Shown here: piece by piece, positions 25,815-33,844 of the stretch
Layout: every line of letters begins with the position of its first letter
How positions within the stretch are numbered: position 1 is the stretch's first letter
DNA from: Treponema sp. UBA4307
Lineage (GTDB): Bacteria; Spirochaetota; Spirochaetia; Treponematales; Treponemataceae
Direction: 5' to 3'
Assembly: GCA_002394685.1 (NCBI GenBank)
Contig: DGUP01000058.1
Coordinates: 52,750 to 116,749, forward strand
DNA length: 64,000 nt
Notes under the pieces: model-generated
Databases searched by the model: none
What the model was told of the DNA's origin: nothing
What the model saw: the letters and a program-made list of their open reading frames with translations, nothing else
Program-made: the position numbers and the translations under genes

Positions 25815-26054
25815 ATGGCAGATCAGACATTAGAAGAAAAAGTAAAGGAAGCTCTTGAACAGTTCCGCCCAATGCTTGTGGCAGACGGTGGAGATATGGA
25901 ATATATCAATATTGACAGTTCCAATAATGTACATATTCGCCTGACTGGTGCATGTGGTACTTGTCCAATTTCAGTTATGACATTGAAGATGGGAATCGAA
26001 AGATTTCTTAAGGAAACTTGCCCTGAAATTAATGAAGTTATTCAGGAAGAGTAG
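25815..26054 (+). CDS. NifU-like C-terminal (Fe-S scaffold) domain protein
   Basis: 80 aa from the ATG at 25815, chosen because an AAGGAGCC site lies just upstream. It is a stand-alone NifU C-terminal domain: RPMLVADGGDMEYI and LTGACGTCPISVMTLKMGIE, with the CxxC pair that holds a transient Fe-S cluster. Its role is iron-sulfur cluster assembly or delivery. The SlyD-like gene follows after 20 bp. No IscU/SufU or cysteine desulfurase gene is in the window. Confidence 0.9.
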   Translation: MADQTLEEKVKEALEQFRPMLVADGGDMEYINIDSSNNVHIRLTGACGTCPISVMTLKMGIERFLKETCPEINEVIQEE

Positions 26055-26074
26055 TTTTACTGCAGGAGAATAAA

Positions 26075-26632
26075 ATGCTTTGTGAAAAAGATAAAGTTGT
26101 ATCAATTAATTACACACTTAAAGGTGATGACGGCAATATCATAGATTCAAGTGAAGGAAAAGCTCCTCTGGAATACGTTCATGGAAGAAACTATCTTCTT
26201 CCAAAACTTGAAGAAATGATTACTGGAAAAAATCCCGGGGATAAATTTTCAGCTGTTCTGGAAGCAAAAGACGGTTATGGTGAATACAATCCTGACCTGG
26301 TAGTTGATGTGCCTCGTTCTGATTTTGATACATCAATGCCTATTGAAACTGGAATGGCTTTTCAGGCAATGACTGACCAGGGACCAAGAATTGTTTACGT
26401 TAAGGAAGTTAAGGAAGATTCTGTTACAATTGATGGCAATCACGATCTGGCAGGAAAAAGACTTCACTTTGATATTGAAATCCTGGACGTAAGAGAAGCA
26501 ACTGTTGATGAATTGCAGAGCGGCATGGTAGGCGGCGGTTGTGGAGGCTGCGGAGGCGGCTGCGGTGGAGATTGCGGCGGCGACTGTAACTGCGGCGGTG
26601 GTTGTGGCGGCTGTGGCGGTGGCTGCAACTGA
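26075..26632 (+). CDS. slyD: SlyD-like FKBP peptidyl-prolyl isomerase with Cys/Gly metal-binding tail
   Basis: 185 aa. Residues 1-~150 are a SlyD-type FKBP with its insert-in-flap domain (VSINYTLKGDDGNIIDSSEG, PLEYVHGRNYLLPKLEEMI, then PGDKFSAVLEAKDGYGEY). The last ~35 residues are almost only Gly and Cys with two Asp and one Asn: nine Cys and no His. E. coli SlyD has a mixed His/Cys/Asp tail that binds nickel and zinc; an all-Cys tail points to soft-metal binding. Role: proline isomerisation and chaperoning, possibly metal delivery. The tail causes a local jump in G+C, which is compositional and not evidence of transfer. Confidence 0.9.
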   Translation: MLCEKDKVVSINYTLKGDDGNIIDSSEGKAPLEYVHGRNYLLPKLEEMITGKNPGDKFSAVLEAKDGYGEYNPDLVVDVPRSDFDTSMPIETGMAFQAMTDQGPRIVYVKEVKEDSVTIDGNHDLAGKRLHFDIEILDVREATVDELQSGMVGGGCGGCGGGCGGDCGGDCNCGGGCGGCGGGCN

Positions 26633-26641
26633 TTTAGACTG

Positions 26642-27208
26642 TTAAATGGAACAAAGAATGCGGTCAGAATTCTGTTCAACTGAATCATCAGTCATTTGAA
26701 CGGTAGTGTCTGCAAGTTCTTCGTAAATTTTAACTCTTTCTGTATAAAAGTCGTGAAAAATTTCCCGGATATCATTTTTTGTCCGGGGATTTTTTTTTGC
26801 AATGTAGGCCGGAATATTTGTTAAATTCCCCTGAGAGTCGGTTTTAGCTTCCCTAACAATACGGTCTGCGGCTAATTTTTCAGGTGTTTTCAAAAATATA
26901 AATTCTGCAATGCTTTTAAGAAGGGCAATGGCCTCCGGATTGTTGCAGATTCCTCCTCCGGTTGCAATTACGGCGCACTTATTTTTTTTAGAGGCTAAAT
27001 CATCCTTGATTTTTTTGCAGGCCTGGTACTCGGCGGTTTTAAATGCGGCTTCTCCCTTTTCTGAGTAAATCTGGCGGCAAGTCATTCCATTCATTTCTTC
27101 AATTAAAGAATCAGTGTCAAAAAAAGGAAGTTCCAGTTTTTTTGCAAGAATTTTGCCTTGTGTGGATTTTCCGCAGTGTTTGATGCCCATTAAAACTATT
27201 GATTTCAT
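26642..27208 (-). CDS. aroK: Shikimate kinase
   Basis: 188 aa. Walker A is GIKHCGKSTQGK (residues ~7-18). FFDTDSLIEEMNG holds the Asp residues that bind magnesium and shikimate, and ATGGGI (~83) is the shikimate-binding GGG motif. The lid follows. It phosphorylates shikimate at the 3-hydroxyl in aromatic amino acid synthesis. The protein is slightly longer than the usual ~170 residues. It follows the RsmI-like gene by 18 bp on the same strand. Other aro genes are not in the window. Confidence 0.9.
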   Translation of the reverse strand: MKSIVLMGIKHCGKSTQGKILAKKLELPFFDTDSLIEEMNGMTCRQIYSEKGEAAFKTAEYQACKKIKDDLASKKNKCAVIATGGGICNNPEAIALLKSIAEFIFLKTPEKLAADRIVREAKTDSQGNLTNIPAYIAKKNPRTKNDIREIFHDFYTERVKIYEELADTTVQMTDDSVEQNSDRILCSI

Positions 27209-27226
27209 AAATCTGTCTTCCTTATT

Positions 27227-27943
27227 CTACTGATGATAAATTAAGAAAATTGCAGGGAGCTTGTGGATTGGAGGTTCAGGAATTTTTTTCCACTCGGCAA
27301 TTGTATGAGTGTGAATGTATTCCTGGTCGGTGGTAATTCCTGCCGCAATACAGAGAAGTGTGTCCTTCCTCAGTGACTGGGTGATGGATTCAAGCATCTT
27401 CAGATTGCGGTAAGGGGCTTCAATAAAGAGCTGTGTCTGATTTTCCTTGTACACTTTGTTTTCCAGCTGATGAAGTTTAGAAACTCTTTCATTTGGTTTA
27501 ACTGGAAGATAGCCGTTAAAGGCAAATGACTGCCCGTTAAATCCACTTGCCATAACTGACATTATAATCGAGGACGGTCCCACCAGAGGAACCACATCAA
27601 TGTTTTTTTTCTGGGCCATTTCTACAACAGCGGCTCCCGGATCTGCTATGGCAGGACAACCTGCATCTGAAATAATTCCCATAGGAACTTTTTCTTTAAT
27701 GATAGGGTCCAGATAGTTCCCGATTGTTTTTAAATCAGTGTGTTCGTTTAATTCGTAAAAAGTAAGGTCTTCAATGACAATTGATTTGTCTGTCCGTACT
27801 AAAAAGCGGACTGCTTCCTTGCGGCTTTCCACAATAAAATGCTTTATTCCCTTAATAATCTGAGTGTTATAGGAAGGCAGAACTTTTCCTGCGTCTTCGC
27901 TGCCAAGAGTGTTAGGAATAAGATAAAGTGAGGCTTTCTTCAT
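27227..27943 (-). CDS. SAM-dependent tetrapyrrole-methylase-fold protein (RsmI-related)
   Basis: 238 aa of the TP-methylase superfamily, related to RsmI, which 2'-O-methylates C1402 of 16S rRNA. Visible motifs are ISDAGCPAIADPGAAVVEMA (SAM pocket), VVPLVGPSSIIMSVMASG and FIEAPYRNLKMLE. The N-terminal SLYLIPNTLG differs from the LYVVATPIGN of true RsmI, and the protein is shorter (~238 against ~280). It therefore probably belongs to the second, RsmI-like clade common in Bacteroidetes and spirochaetes. Its exact substrate is uncertain. Confidence 0.8.
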   Translation of the reverse strand: MKKASLYLIPNTLGSEDAGKVLPSYNTQIIKGIKHFIVESRKEAVRFLVRTDKSIVIEDLTFYELNEHTDLKTIGNYLDPIIKEKVPMGIISDAGCPAIADPGAAVVEMAQKKNIDVVPLVGPSSIIMSVMASGFNGQSFAFNGYLPVKPNERVSKLHQLENKVYKENQTQLFIEAPYRNLKMLESITQSLRKDTLLCIAAGITTDQEYIHTHTIAEWKKIPEPPIHKLPAIFLIYHQ

Positions 27944-28066
27944 TCCTTGAGTTTATCACAAGGGAGAAGTTTGTAGAACAGTTGGATAAAAAATCCGTTA
28001 GACCTGTTTAATAAAAGTGTGCTTTTCGTTATAGTCATAAGACTTTTCTTTTAAGGATTTTTATCT

Positions 28067-29002
28067 ATGTATTTTATTATGTCAGTGCTGGCTGTTTTTG
28101 CCGGCGTATGTTTTGCGGTTCAGGGACCAATCAACACAGCCCTGGGAAAAAGAACTTCAGTATTTCAGGCAGCCGCAGTATCCTTTTTAGGCGGTGCAGT
28201 TATTTCGGGGATTATTGCCCTTATTCTTAGACGGGGGGATCTGGGACAAATCAAAAATGCTCCATTCTGGCAGCTGATTGGTGGCTGTTACGGGGCAGTA
28301 AATGTGGCAGTAACAATTGCAGCAATTCCTGTAGTTGGTGCGGCACTTGCTTTAACTGCAATTATGTTTGGTCAAATTCTTGCCGCAGCAGTAATTGACG
28401 GTTTTGGTCTTTTAGGTTCTCCTAAGGTTAATATTTCTTCTCTTAGAATTGCCGGAATCATTTTTGTAGCAGCAGGAATCCTCATGATTTATTTTGGCAG
28501 TCAGGAGAAGAAGGAAGGAGAAAAATCAACTTCTGCAAAGAATGGCCGGGGCAAAGCAATTATTATAATGTTCCTTGCATTCCTGGCAGGTATTCTGGGG
28601 GCAATGCAGTCTCCTACAAATGCGGCTCTGGCATCAGTTATTGGTTCCTGGGAAGGAACTTTTGTTTCTTTCATAGCAGGATTTGTTGTCCTTCTGCCGA
28701 TTACCCTGGCAGCTAACAAGGGTCGCCTTAAGTCAATGACAAAAGTGGGAATTAAATGGTGGATGCTCACTGGAGGACTTTGTGGTGTAGGCGGAATTTT
28801 CCTGAATATTTTTACTGTTCCTTCATTAGGTACAGCTCTTCAGGTTGCCTGCGGAATGCTGGGCCAGCTTACTGCGGGAATTTTGATTGACAGTCTGGGT
28901 TTAATTCAGACTCAGAAAGTAAAAATCAATTTTTTAAGAGTTCTTGGTGTTTTAACAATAGCTTGTGGTGTAGTTTTAGTAACAGCGGGAAACCTTATCT
29001 AA
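28067..29002 (+). CDS. DMT-superfamily transporter, DUF606/YdcZ type
   Basis: 311 aa and about ten hydrophobic helices, in two homologous halves of roughly 145 residues joined by a short charged linker (SQEKKEGEKSTSAKNGRGK, ~145-163). Each half starts with the DUF606 hallmark: VQGPINTALGKRTSVFQAA in the first and AMQSPTNAALASVIGSWEG in the second. Many bacteria have single-half DUF606 proteins, so this is the fused full-length form. Substrate unknown. An AAGGAT ribosome site precedes the ATG; it appears monocistronic. Confidence 0.85.
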   Translation: MYFIMSVLAVFAGVCFAVQGPINTALGKRTSVFQAAAVSFLGGAVISGIIALILRRGDLGQIKNAPFWQLIGGCYGAVNVAVTIAAIPVVGAALALTAIMFGQILAAAVIDGFGLLGSPKVNISSLRIAGIIFVAAGILMIYFGSQEKKEGEKSTSAKNGRGKAIIIMFLAFLAGILGAMQSPTNAALASVIGSWEGTFVSFIAGFVVLLPITLAANKGRLKSMTKVGIKWWMLTGGLCGVGGIFLNIFTVPSLGTALQVACGMLGQLTAGILIDSLGLIQTQKVKINFLRVLGVLTIACGVVLVTAGNLI

Positions 29003-29253
29003 CTCCAGACGGAGTGGATTGTAAATTCAGGTCGCAGATTCTGCTCTTGTGCAGGTCGGCGGCCTTTTTTTATAATGTAAGTGCATCTCAGGAAACTGAA
29101 TTTTTTGTACTGTTTTTTAATTGCTTTCAAGCCTGTTTACCTGATAGTACCACTATCACACTGATAAAAAATGTAACAAAAAATTTGCCTAATATGTTTA
29201 ATTTATGTACTTTTTTATAAACAGCTTAGAATGAATTTTAAAGAGGAAAAATT

Positions 29254-30105
29254 ATGTCTGTAGTAACACTTACAAACATTCACAAGACTTATCCCTTGGG
29301 AAAAGAGAATGTAATTGCTGTAAAAGATGCAAGCTTCTCTATTGAAAAGGGAGAATTTGCTGCAATTTCTGGTCCTTCCGGTTCCGGAAAATCCACCCTT
29401 TTGAATATGATTGGTCTTATTGATATTCCTACATCTGGTTCAATCAACATTAATGGAATTGATGTTTATCAGGGAATTGACCTTTCCACTGCTGAAGTTG
29501 TGAATAACCGCTGGGCTTCTTCTGGAAATGAGGCACAGAAAAAGAAACAGCGTACTTCAATTCCGGCAAAACTGGATAAGAGAATTACCGGATTGCGCAG
29601 AAGTCAGATTGGTTTTATTTTCCAGACATTTAACTTAATTCCAGTTCTTAATGTTTATGAAAATATCGAATTTCCTCTTTTGCTTACATCTGCAAACAAG
29701 GATGCAGTAAGCCCTGTAGATTCTTTCTCAAAGGCTCAGAAAAAAGAATGGATTGATTATCTGATTGAAAAAGTTGGTCTTTCAGAACATGTAAATCATA
29801 AAGCAACAGAACTTTCCGGCGGTCAGAGACAGCGTGTTGCAATTGCCCGTGCCCTGGTTACCAAAGCTCCTGTAATTCTGGCAGATGAACCTACTGCAAA
29901 CCTTGATTCAAAGAATTCAGAGCAGATTCTTAAACTGATGAAATCCCTGAACAAGGATCCTGACCTCCAGACAACATTTATTTTTTCTACTCACGACAGC
30001 CGTATTGTGGATATGTGTGATCATGTTGTTCATCTTCTTGACGGAGTTATCACTAATGACGAGCACAAAGCCGGAAGTGATGTATATGTAACGGAGGTTC
30101 ACTGA
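29254..30105 (+). CDS. ABC transporter ATPase, LolD/MacB type
   Basis: 283 aa, first gene of a five-gene operon. Walker A is GPSGSGKSTLLNMIG, the Q-loop lies in IGFIFQTFNLIPVLNVYEN, the signature is LSGGQRQRVAIARALV and Walker B is VILADEPTANLDS. These sequences are typical of the LolD/MacB/FtsE group that powers mechanotransmission rather than import. Between Walker A and the Q-loop there is an extra ~40-residue polar stretch (STAEVVNNRWASSGNEAQKK) not usual in LolD. The gene overlaps the first permease gene by one base. Confidence 0.9.
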   Translation: MSVVTLTNIHKTYPLGKENVIAVKDASFSIEKGEFAAISGPSGSGKSTLLNMIGLIDIPTSGSININGIDVYQGIDLSTAEVVNNRWASSGNEAQKKKQRTSIPAKLDKRITGLRRSQIGFIFQTFNLIPVLNVYENIEFPLLLTSANKDAVSPVDSFSKAQKKEWIDYLIEKVGLSEHVNHKATELSGGQRQRVAIARALVTKAPVILADEPTANLDSKNSEQILKLMKSLNKDPDLQTTFIFSTHDSRIVDMCDHVVHLLDGVITNDEHKAGSDVYVTEVH

Positions 30106-31652
30106 TGCGGGAAATATTACGTCTTGCAATCAGAAACATAAGGGAACATAAATCTAAGTCACTGATTATTGCATTTTTCATCATTTTCGGAAGTGCAATT
30201 GTAATTCTTGGAAACTCTTTTATGGAAAGCGTTAACCGCGGTCTGGAAAAAGATTTCCGCAGTAATTACACAGGTGATATTGCCATTTCGGTTGTTCCTC
30301 CAAAAGGTTCTGTTATTGATATTTTTACAATGTCCTCTGCAAGTATGGCCATAACCGGTCAGATTCCCCAGATTCCTGGACTTACAGACAGAGAAAAGAT
30401 TGAAGAAATTCTTGCCGAAACTGATGGAATTAAAAATCAGACTAAACTGGTCAGCGCTCAGGTCTTTATTACAATGAGTGAAGATGAAGTTGATTTAGGT
30501 GCCATCATCAACAATGACAATCTGGAGATTACAGATCTGCCTGTTGCCGTGCTTTTTGCCGGTGAATCTTCTTCATATTTTGATATGTTCCCTGGACAGA
30601 AAATTTCTCAAGGAACTTATCCTTCTGCTACCGGTTCAGAAGTTCTCCTGGATGAAAGAATCCGCAACGGCTATCAGCGTACCTACGGAAAGCCTTTAAA
30701 TGTAGGCGACAAGGTTCTGGTTCTGGGAGCCAACACAAAAGGTGTAATTCGTGAAGCAACAGTGAGCGGCTTTTTCTCACCGGCAAACCAGTACAGTGCA
30801 ATGTTCCAGTGTGTTTATGCCAGCCCGGATTTAGCAAGAGCTTTTGCTGATTTAACTTACGGAGCTGCCCTGGAAGAAACCCTTCCTGATAATATTGATA
30901 TGTCCATCTCTGAACTTTCCGAAGAAGATTTGTTCGGCAGTGACGATGATTTTTTCAATATTGATGATGATGATTCCGCATTGCTCAGCTCAGAATCCCT
31001 GGACTTTAATAACATCCTGGGAGATACCAGCCTTAGAGATGAACTGAATCAGGTTGATCAGGGCTCATGGCAGTTTATTCTTCTTAAATGTTCAAATCCA
31101 CGGCAGATGAATTCCATGGTTGCTGAATTAAATGCAAAATTCCAGCAGGCCGGAATTAATGCACAGGCAATGAACTGGAAAGCAGCTGCCCGTTCTTATA
31201 CTTCTTCAGTTGAAGGAATAGATATCTTCTTTAACGTACTGATTATTATTCTGGCAATCGTTGTATTCTTCATCATTATGAACACAATGATTGTAAGTGT
31301 AATAGAAAGAACCAGTGAAATCGGTACAATGAGGGCTATTGGTGCTGAAAGAAAATTTGTCCGCAGACTTTTCTTTGCTGAAAGCCTTATACTTACTGTA
31401 GGTACATCATTAATTGGTACTGTTTTAGCAGTTATCTTCTCCCTTATTTTTAATTCGCTGAATATTGCAGTTACAAATGAAATTGCAAAAATGATTCTGG
31501 GCGGCGGTCAGCTTTACTTCAGCCTTACCCCTCAAATCATTATTTCCACAATTTTTATCTGTGGACTTGTAGGCATTTTGAGCAATATTTATCCTGTAAC
31601 TTCAGCCCTGAAAATTACTCCGCTGAAGGCTTTGTCAAAAGGAAGTGAATGA
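30105..31652 (+). CDS. FtsX/LolC-E-type ABC permease 1 with acidic insert
   Basis: 515 aa. One helix near the N-terminus (~20-40), a large periplasmic domain (~41-375), then three helices in the C-terminal FtsX domain (IIMNTMIVSVIERTSEIGTM, RAIGAERKFVRRLFFAESL). The periplasmic domain has an unusual acidic insert around residues 268-300 (EEDLFGSDDDFFNIDDDD). It probably works with permease 2 as a heterodimer, extracting lipoproteins or a similar substrate from the inner membrane. It overlaps permease 2 by 4 bp (ATGA). Confidence 0.85.
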   Translation: MREILRLAIRNIREHKSKSLIIAFFIIFGSAIVILGNSFMESVNRGLEKDFRSNYTGDIAISVVPPKGSVIDIFTMSSASMAITGQIPQIPGLTDREKIEEILAETDGIKNQTKLVSAQVFITMSEDEVDLGAIINNDNLEITDLPVAVLFAGESSSYFDMFPGQKISQGTYPSATGSEVLLDERIRNGYQRTYGKPLNVGDKVLVLGANTKGVIREATVSGFFSPANQYSAMFQCVYASPDLARAFADLTYGAALEETLPDNIDMSISELSEEDLFGSDDDFFNIDDDDSALLSSESLDFNNILGDTSLRDELNQVDQGSWQFILLKCSNPRQMNSMVAELNAKFQQAGINAQAMNWKAAARSYTSSVEGIDIFFNVLIIILAIVVFFIIMNTMIVSVIERTSEIGTMRAIGAERKFVRRLFFAESLILTVGTSLIGTVLAVIFSLIFNSLNIAVTNEIAKMILGGGQLYFSLTPQIIISTIFICGLVGILSNIYPVTSALKITPLKALSKGSE

Positions 31653-33031
31653 TGGCAGAAAAAAATAATTCGAATACAAAATTTGCTGAAAGAAAAGAAG
31701 TTTTTCGTCTGGCAGTAAGAAATTTGACCAGAAGCAAAAGACGAAATGTTGTTCTTGCAATTGCCATTGCATTTGGATTTTTTGTTGTTACTGTAATTGA
31801 CGGATTAACAACAGGAGCTGTGGGTAATCTGGAAGATGAAATTACAGAGCTTGCAGGCGGTACAGTTCTTATTGGCGGTTACGAAAAAGTTCCCGGTGAA
31901 ACTGAAGGCAAATATAAGTTAGTAAATATTATCCGCGATAAAAACTATATTACTGATGTAGTAAATGATCTGCATGTGGATTATAAATACTGCTCCCGCT
32001 ACACTTCTTCTGCAGGCCAGCTGGTTTTTGCAGGAAAAAAACTTCTTGGAACAATTTATGGCCGCGACTTTCAGCAGGATAAAAATCTCGTAGAATCTTT
32101 CAAACTTAAGGAAGGTTCACTGGATGACATTTACGACGAGAATGCAATTGTTATGAGTGAAGAGATGGCAGAAGGGCTGAATGTTCAGCTTGGGGATACT
32201 GTCATGTATAACACTGAAACAATTTACGGCCAGATGGAATTCGGGGAATTTGTTGTAAAGGCAATCATTAAGGGAAATTCTTTTATGAGTGGAATGATTG
32301 CTTATGCAAATATTGAGACTGTAAATAAACTTGTTGGAATTCCAGAAGGTGGGTATTCAACTTTTACAATTTTCCTTAACAGAAAAAATCTTCAGGATAT
32401 TGTGGCCCAGCTTATTGAAGAGAAAATTCGTGCTGATGGTGTGAACGTTTCCAGCCGTATGGAAGCAATCCGTACAAATCCTTCAAATATTGGACGTGGA
32501 ATCGACAAGCAGTTTATTGGTGACGATATTGTCTGGGACGGCGTTAAATATGGTGTCATCAGTTTGAATGATCAGATTCAGGCTATGAAAACGGTAATGA
32601 ATGTAATCCACATAATTACATTTGTAATCCTCCTGGTAATTCTGCTGATTGTAATGGTTGGTATTGCAAATACTTACCGTATGGTTCTTCTTGAGCGAAT
32701 TCGTGAAATTGGAACCATGAGGGCCCTGGGAATGAGCGGCAAAAGTACAGGAAGGGTTTTCACAACAGAAGCCCTGATTCTTTCCATTATTGGAGCAATC
32801 GCAGGTCTTCTTGTGGGAATTGTATTTATGATGCTGCTGGGAATTCCTTCAATTAATAATCCTTCAGTGCAGATGTTCCTTTACAAATCACACTTAAGTT
32901 TTAAGTTGTCTTTTGGAACAATCCTGCTTCAGTTTATTCTGATGATTTTTATGACCGCCGTAGCAGTTCACGGTTCTGCAAAAAAGGCTTCAAAAATGCA
33001 GCCTGCAGAAGCCCTTCGTACGGTAAAATAG
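31649..33031 (+). CDS. FtsX/LolC-E-type ABC permease 2
   Basis: 460 aa, same fold as permease 1: N-terminal helix (NVVLAIAIAFGFFVVTVIDG), a periplasmic MacB_PCD-like domain of ~270 residues, then the FtsX domain with IRADGVNVSS ahead and VMVGIANTYRMVLLERIREI leading to GTMRALGMSGKSTGRVFTTE. Three C-terminal helices. The acidic insert of permease 1 is absent. The stop is followed after 12 bp by the LolA-like gene with a strong GGAG site. Confidence 0.85.
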   Translation: MMAEKNNSNTKFAERKEVFRLAVRNLTRSKRRNVVLAIAIAFGFFVVTVIDGLTTGAVGNLEDEITELAGGTVLIGGYEKVPGETEGKYKLVNIIRDKNYITDVVNDLHVDYKYCSRYTSSAGQLVFAGKKLLGTIYGRDFQQDKNLVESFKLKEGSLDDIYDENAIVMSEEMAEGLNVQLGDTVMYNTETIYGQMEFGEFVVKAIIKGNSFMSGMIAYANIETVNKLVGIPEGGYSTFTIFLNRKNLQDIVAQLIEEKIRADGVNVSSRMEAIRTNPSNIGRGIDKQFIGDDIVWDGVKYGVISLNDQIQAMKTVMNVIHIITFVILLVILLIVMVGIANTYRMVLLERIREIGTMRALGMSGKSTGRVFTTEALILSIIGAIAGLLVGIVFMMLLGIPSINNPSVQMFLYKSHLSFKLSFGTILLQFILMIFMTAVAVHGSAKKASKMQPAEALRTVK

Positions 33032-33043
33032 GAGTTAGAAACA

Positions 33044-33814
33044 ATGAAAAGATTTACAAAGGCTTTTATGCTTTCAAATGCACTGCTCTTGTCAGCAGTT
33101 GCCTATGCACAGGTTTCTTCAGCAGATTCAGAAAAAGCTTTCAAAGTTATGGAAGCAACCGACGATTCTCTTGCCTACAAGGGAGATTATTCGGCAACAA
33201 TGTCTGTTGTTGTAGAGCAGCCGGGTAAGGCAACTCAGAGTCTCAAGTACAAAGTTTTTCAGCGTACTGATGAAGAAAAAATGACAATCGTTCAGCTTAT
33301 GCCGGAAGCAGATAAAGGTACCGGCTATTTGATGGACGGAGACAATATCTGGGTTTACGATCCAATCAGCCGTAAGTTTACCCATACATCACTTAAGGAA
33401 GCTCTTGGTGAATCAGATCTTAAGATTGATGATGTTGACCGCTCTAAAACTCACTGGCGTGACAATTACAATGTTACTGAATTTAAATCAGGTACTTTGG
33501 GAAAATATGAAGTTTATATCATTACTTTGACTGCAAAGACAACAAATCCTTCTTATTCAAAATCAACTTACTACATTCGTAAAGATGTTAACCTTATTTT
33601 GAAAGAAGAGGATTTTTCTTCTTCAGGTCGTCTTATGAGAACAACTCTTATGCCTAAGTATACAAAAGTTCCTGCAGGATATGTTCCAACTCAGATCATT
33701 CTCAGGGATGAAATTAACGTTGGTGAAAATACTCAGGAAATCATTACAGATTTAACTTTTGATAAATTGCCTGATACTATTTTTACAAAGGCTTATATTG
33801 AAGGCTTGAACTAG
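33044..33814 (+). CDS. LolA-like outer-membrane lipoprotein-sorting protein
   Basis: 256 aa with a cleavable signal peptide (MLSNALLLSAVAYAQ, cut near AYA-Q). The mature protein fits the LolA-like/COG2834 family of unclosed beta-barrels: YSATMSVVVEQPGKATQSLK, then GTGYLMDGDNIWVYDPISRK and a C-terminal EIITDLTFDKLPDTIFTK. Homologues in diderm bacteria often pair with MacB/LolCDE-like transporters and outer-membrane partners. Here it lies between two permeases and a predicted outer-membrane protein, so it probably carries the transported substrate across the periplasm. Confidence 0.85.
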   Translation: MKRFTKAFMLSNALLLSAVAYAQVSSADSEKAFKVMEATDDSLAYKGDYSATMSVVVEQPGKATQSLKYKVFQRTDEEKMTIVQLMPEADKGTGYLMDGDNIWVYDPISRKFTHTSLKEALGESDLKIDDVDRSKTHWRDNYNVTEFKSGTLGKYEVYIITLTAKTTNPSYSKSTYYIRKDVNLILKEEDFSSSGRLMRTTLMPKYTKVPAGYVPTQIILRDEINVGENTQEIITDLTFDKLPDTIFTKAYIEGLN

Positions 33815-33844
33815 ATTCTGCTTATATTTTACGAGGTGAATGGA

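Noticed and set aside
26522..26632. GC-rich stretch suggesting transfer or an assembly artefact.
   Set aside because: It is the Gly/Cys codons of the SlyD tail, in frame with the FKBP domain.
29003..29100. Possible terminator after the DUF606 gene (GCAG...CTGC and GGCGGCC followed by T7).
   Set aside because: The stems are too short and poorly placed relative to the T run to call with confidence.
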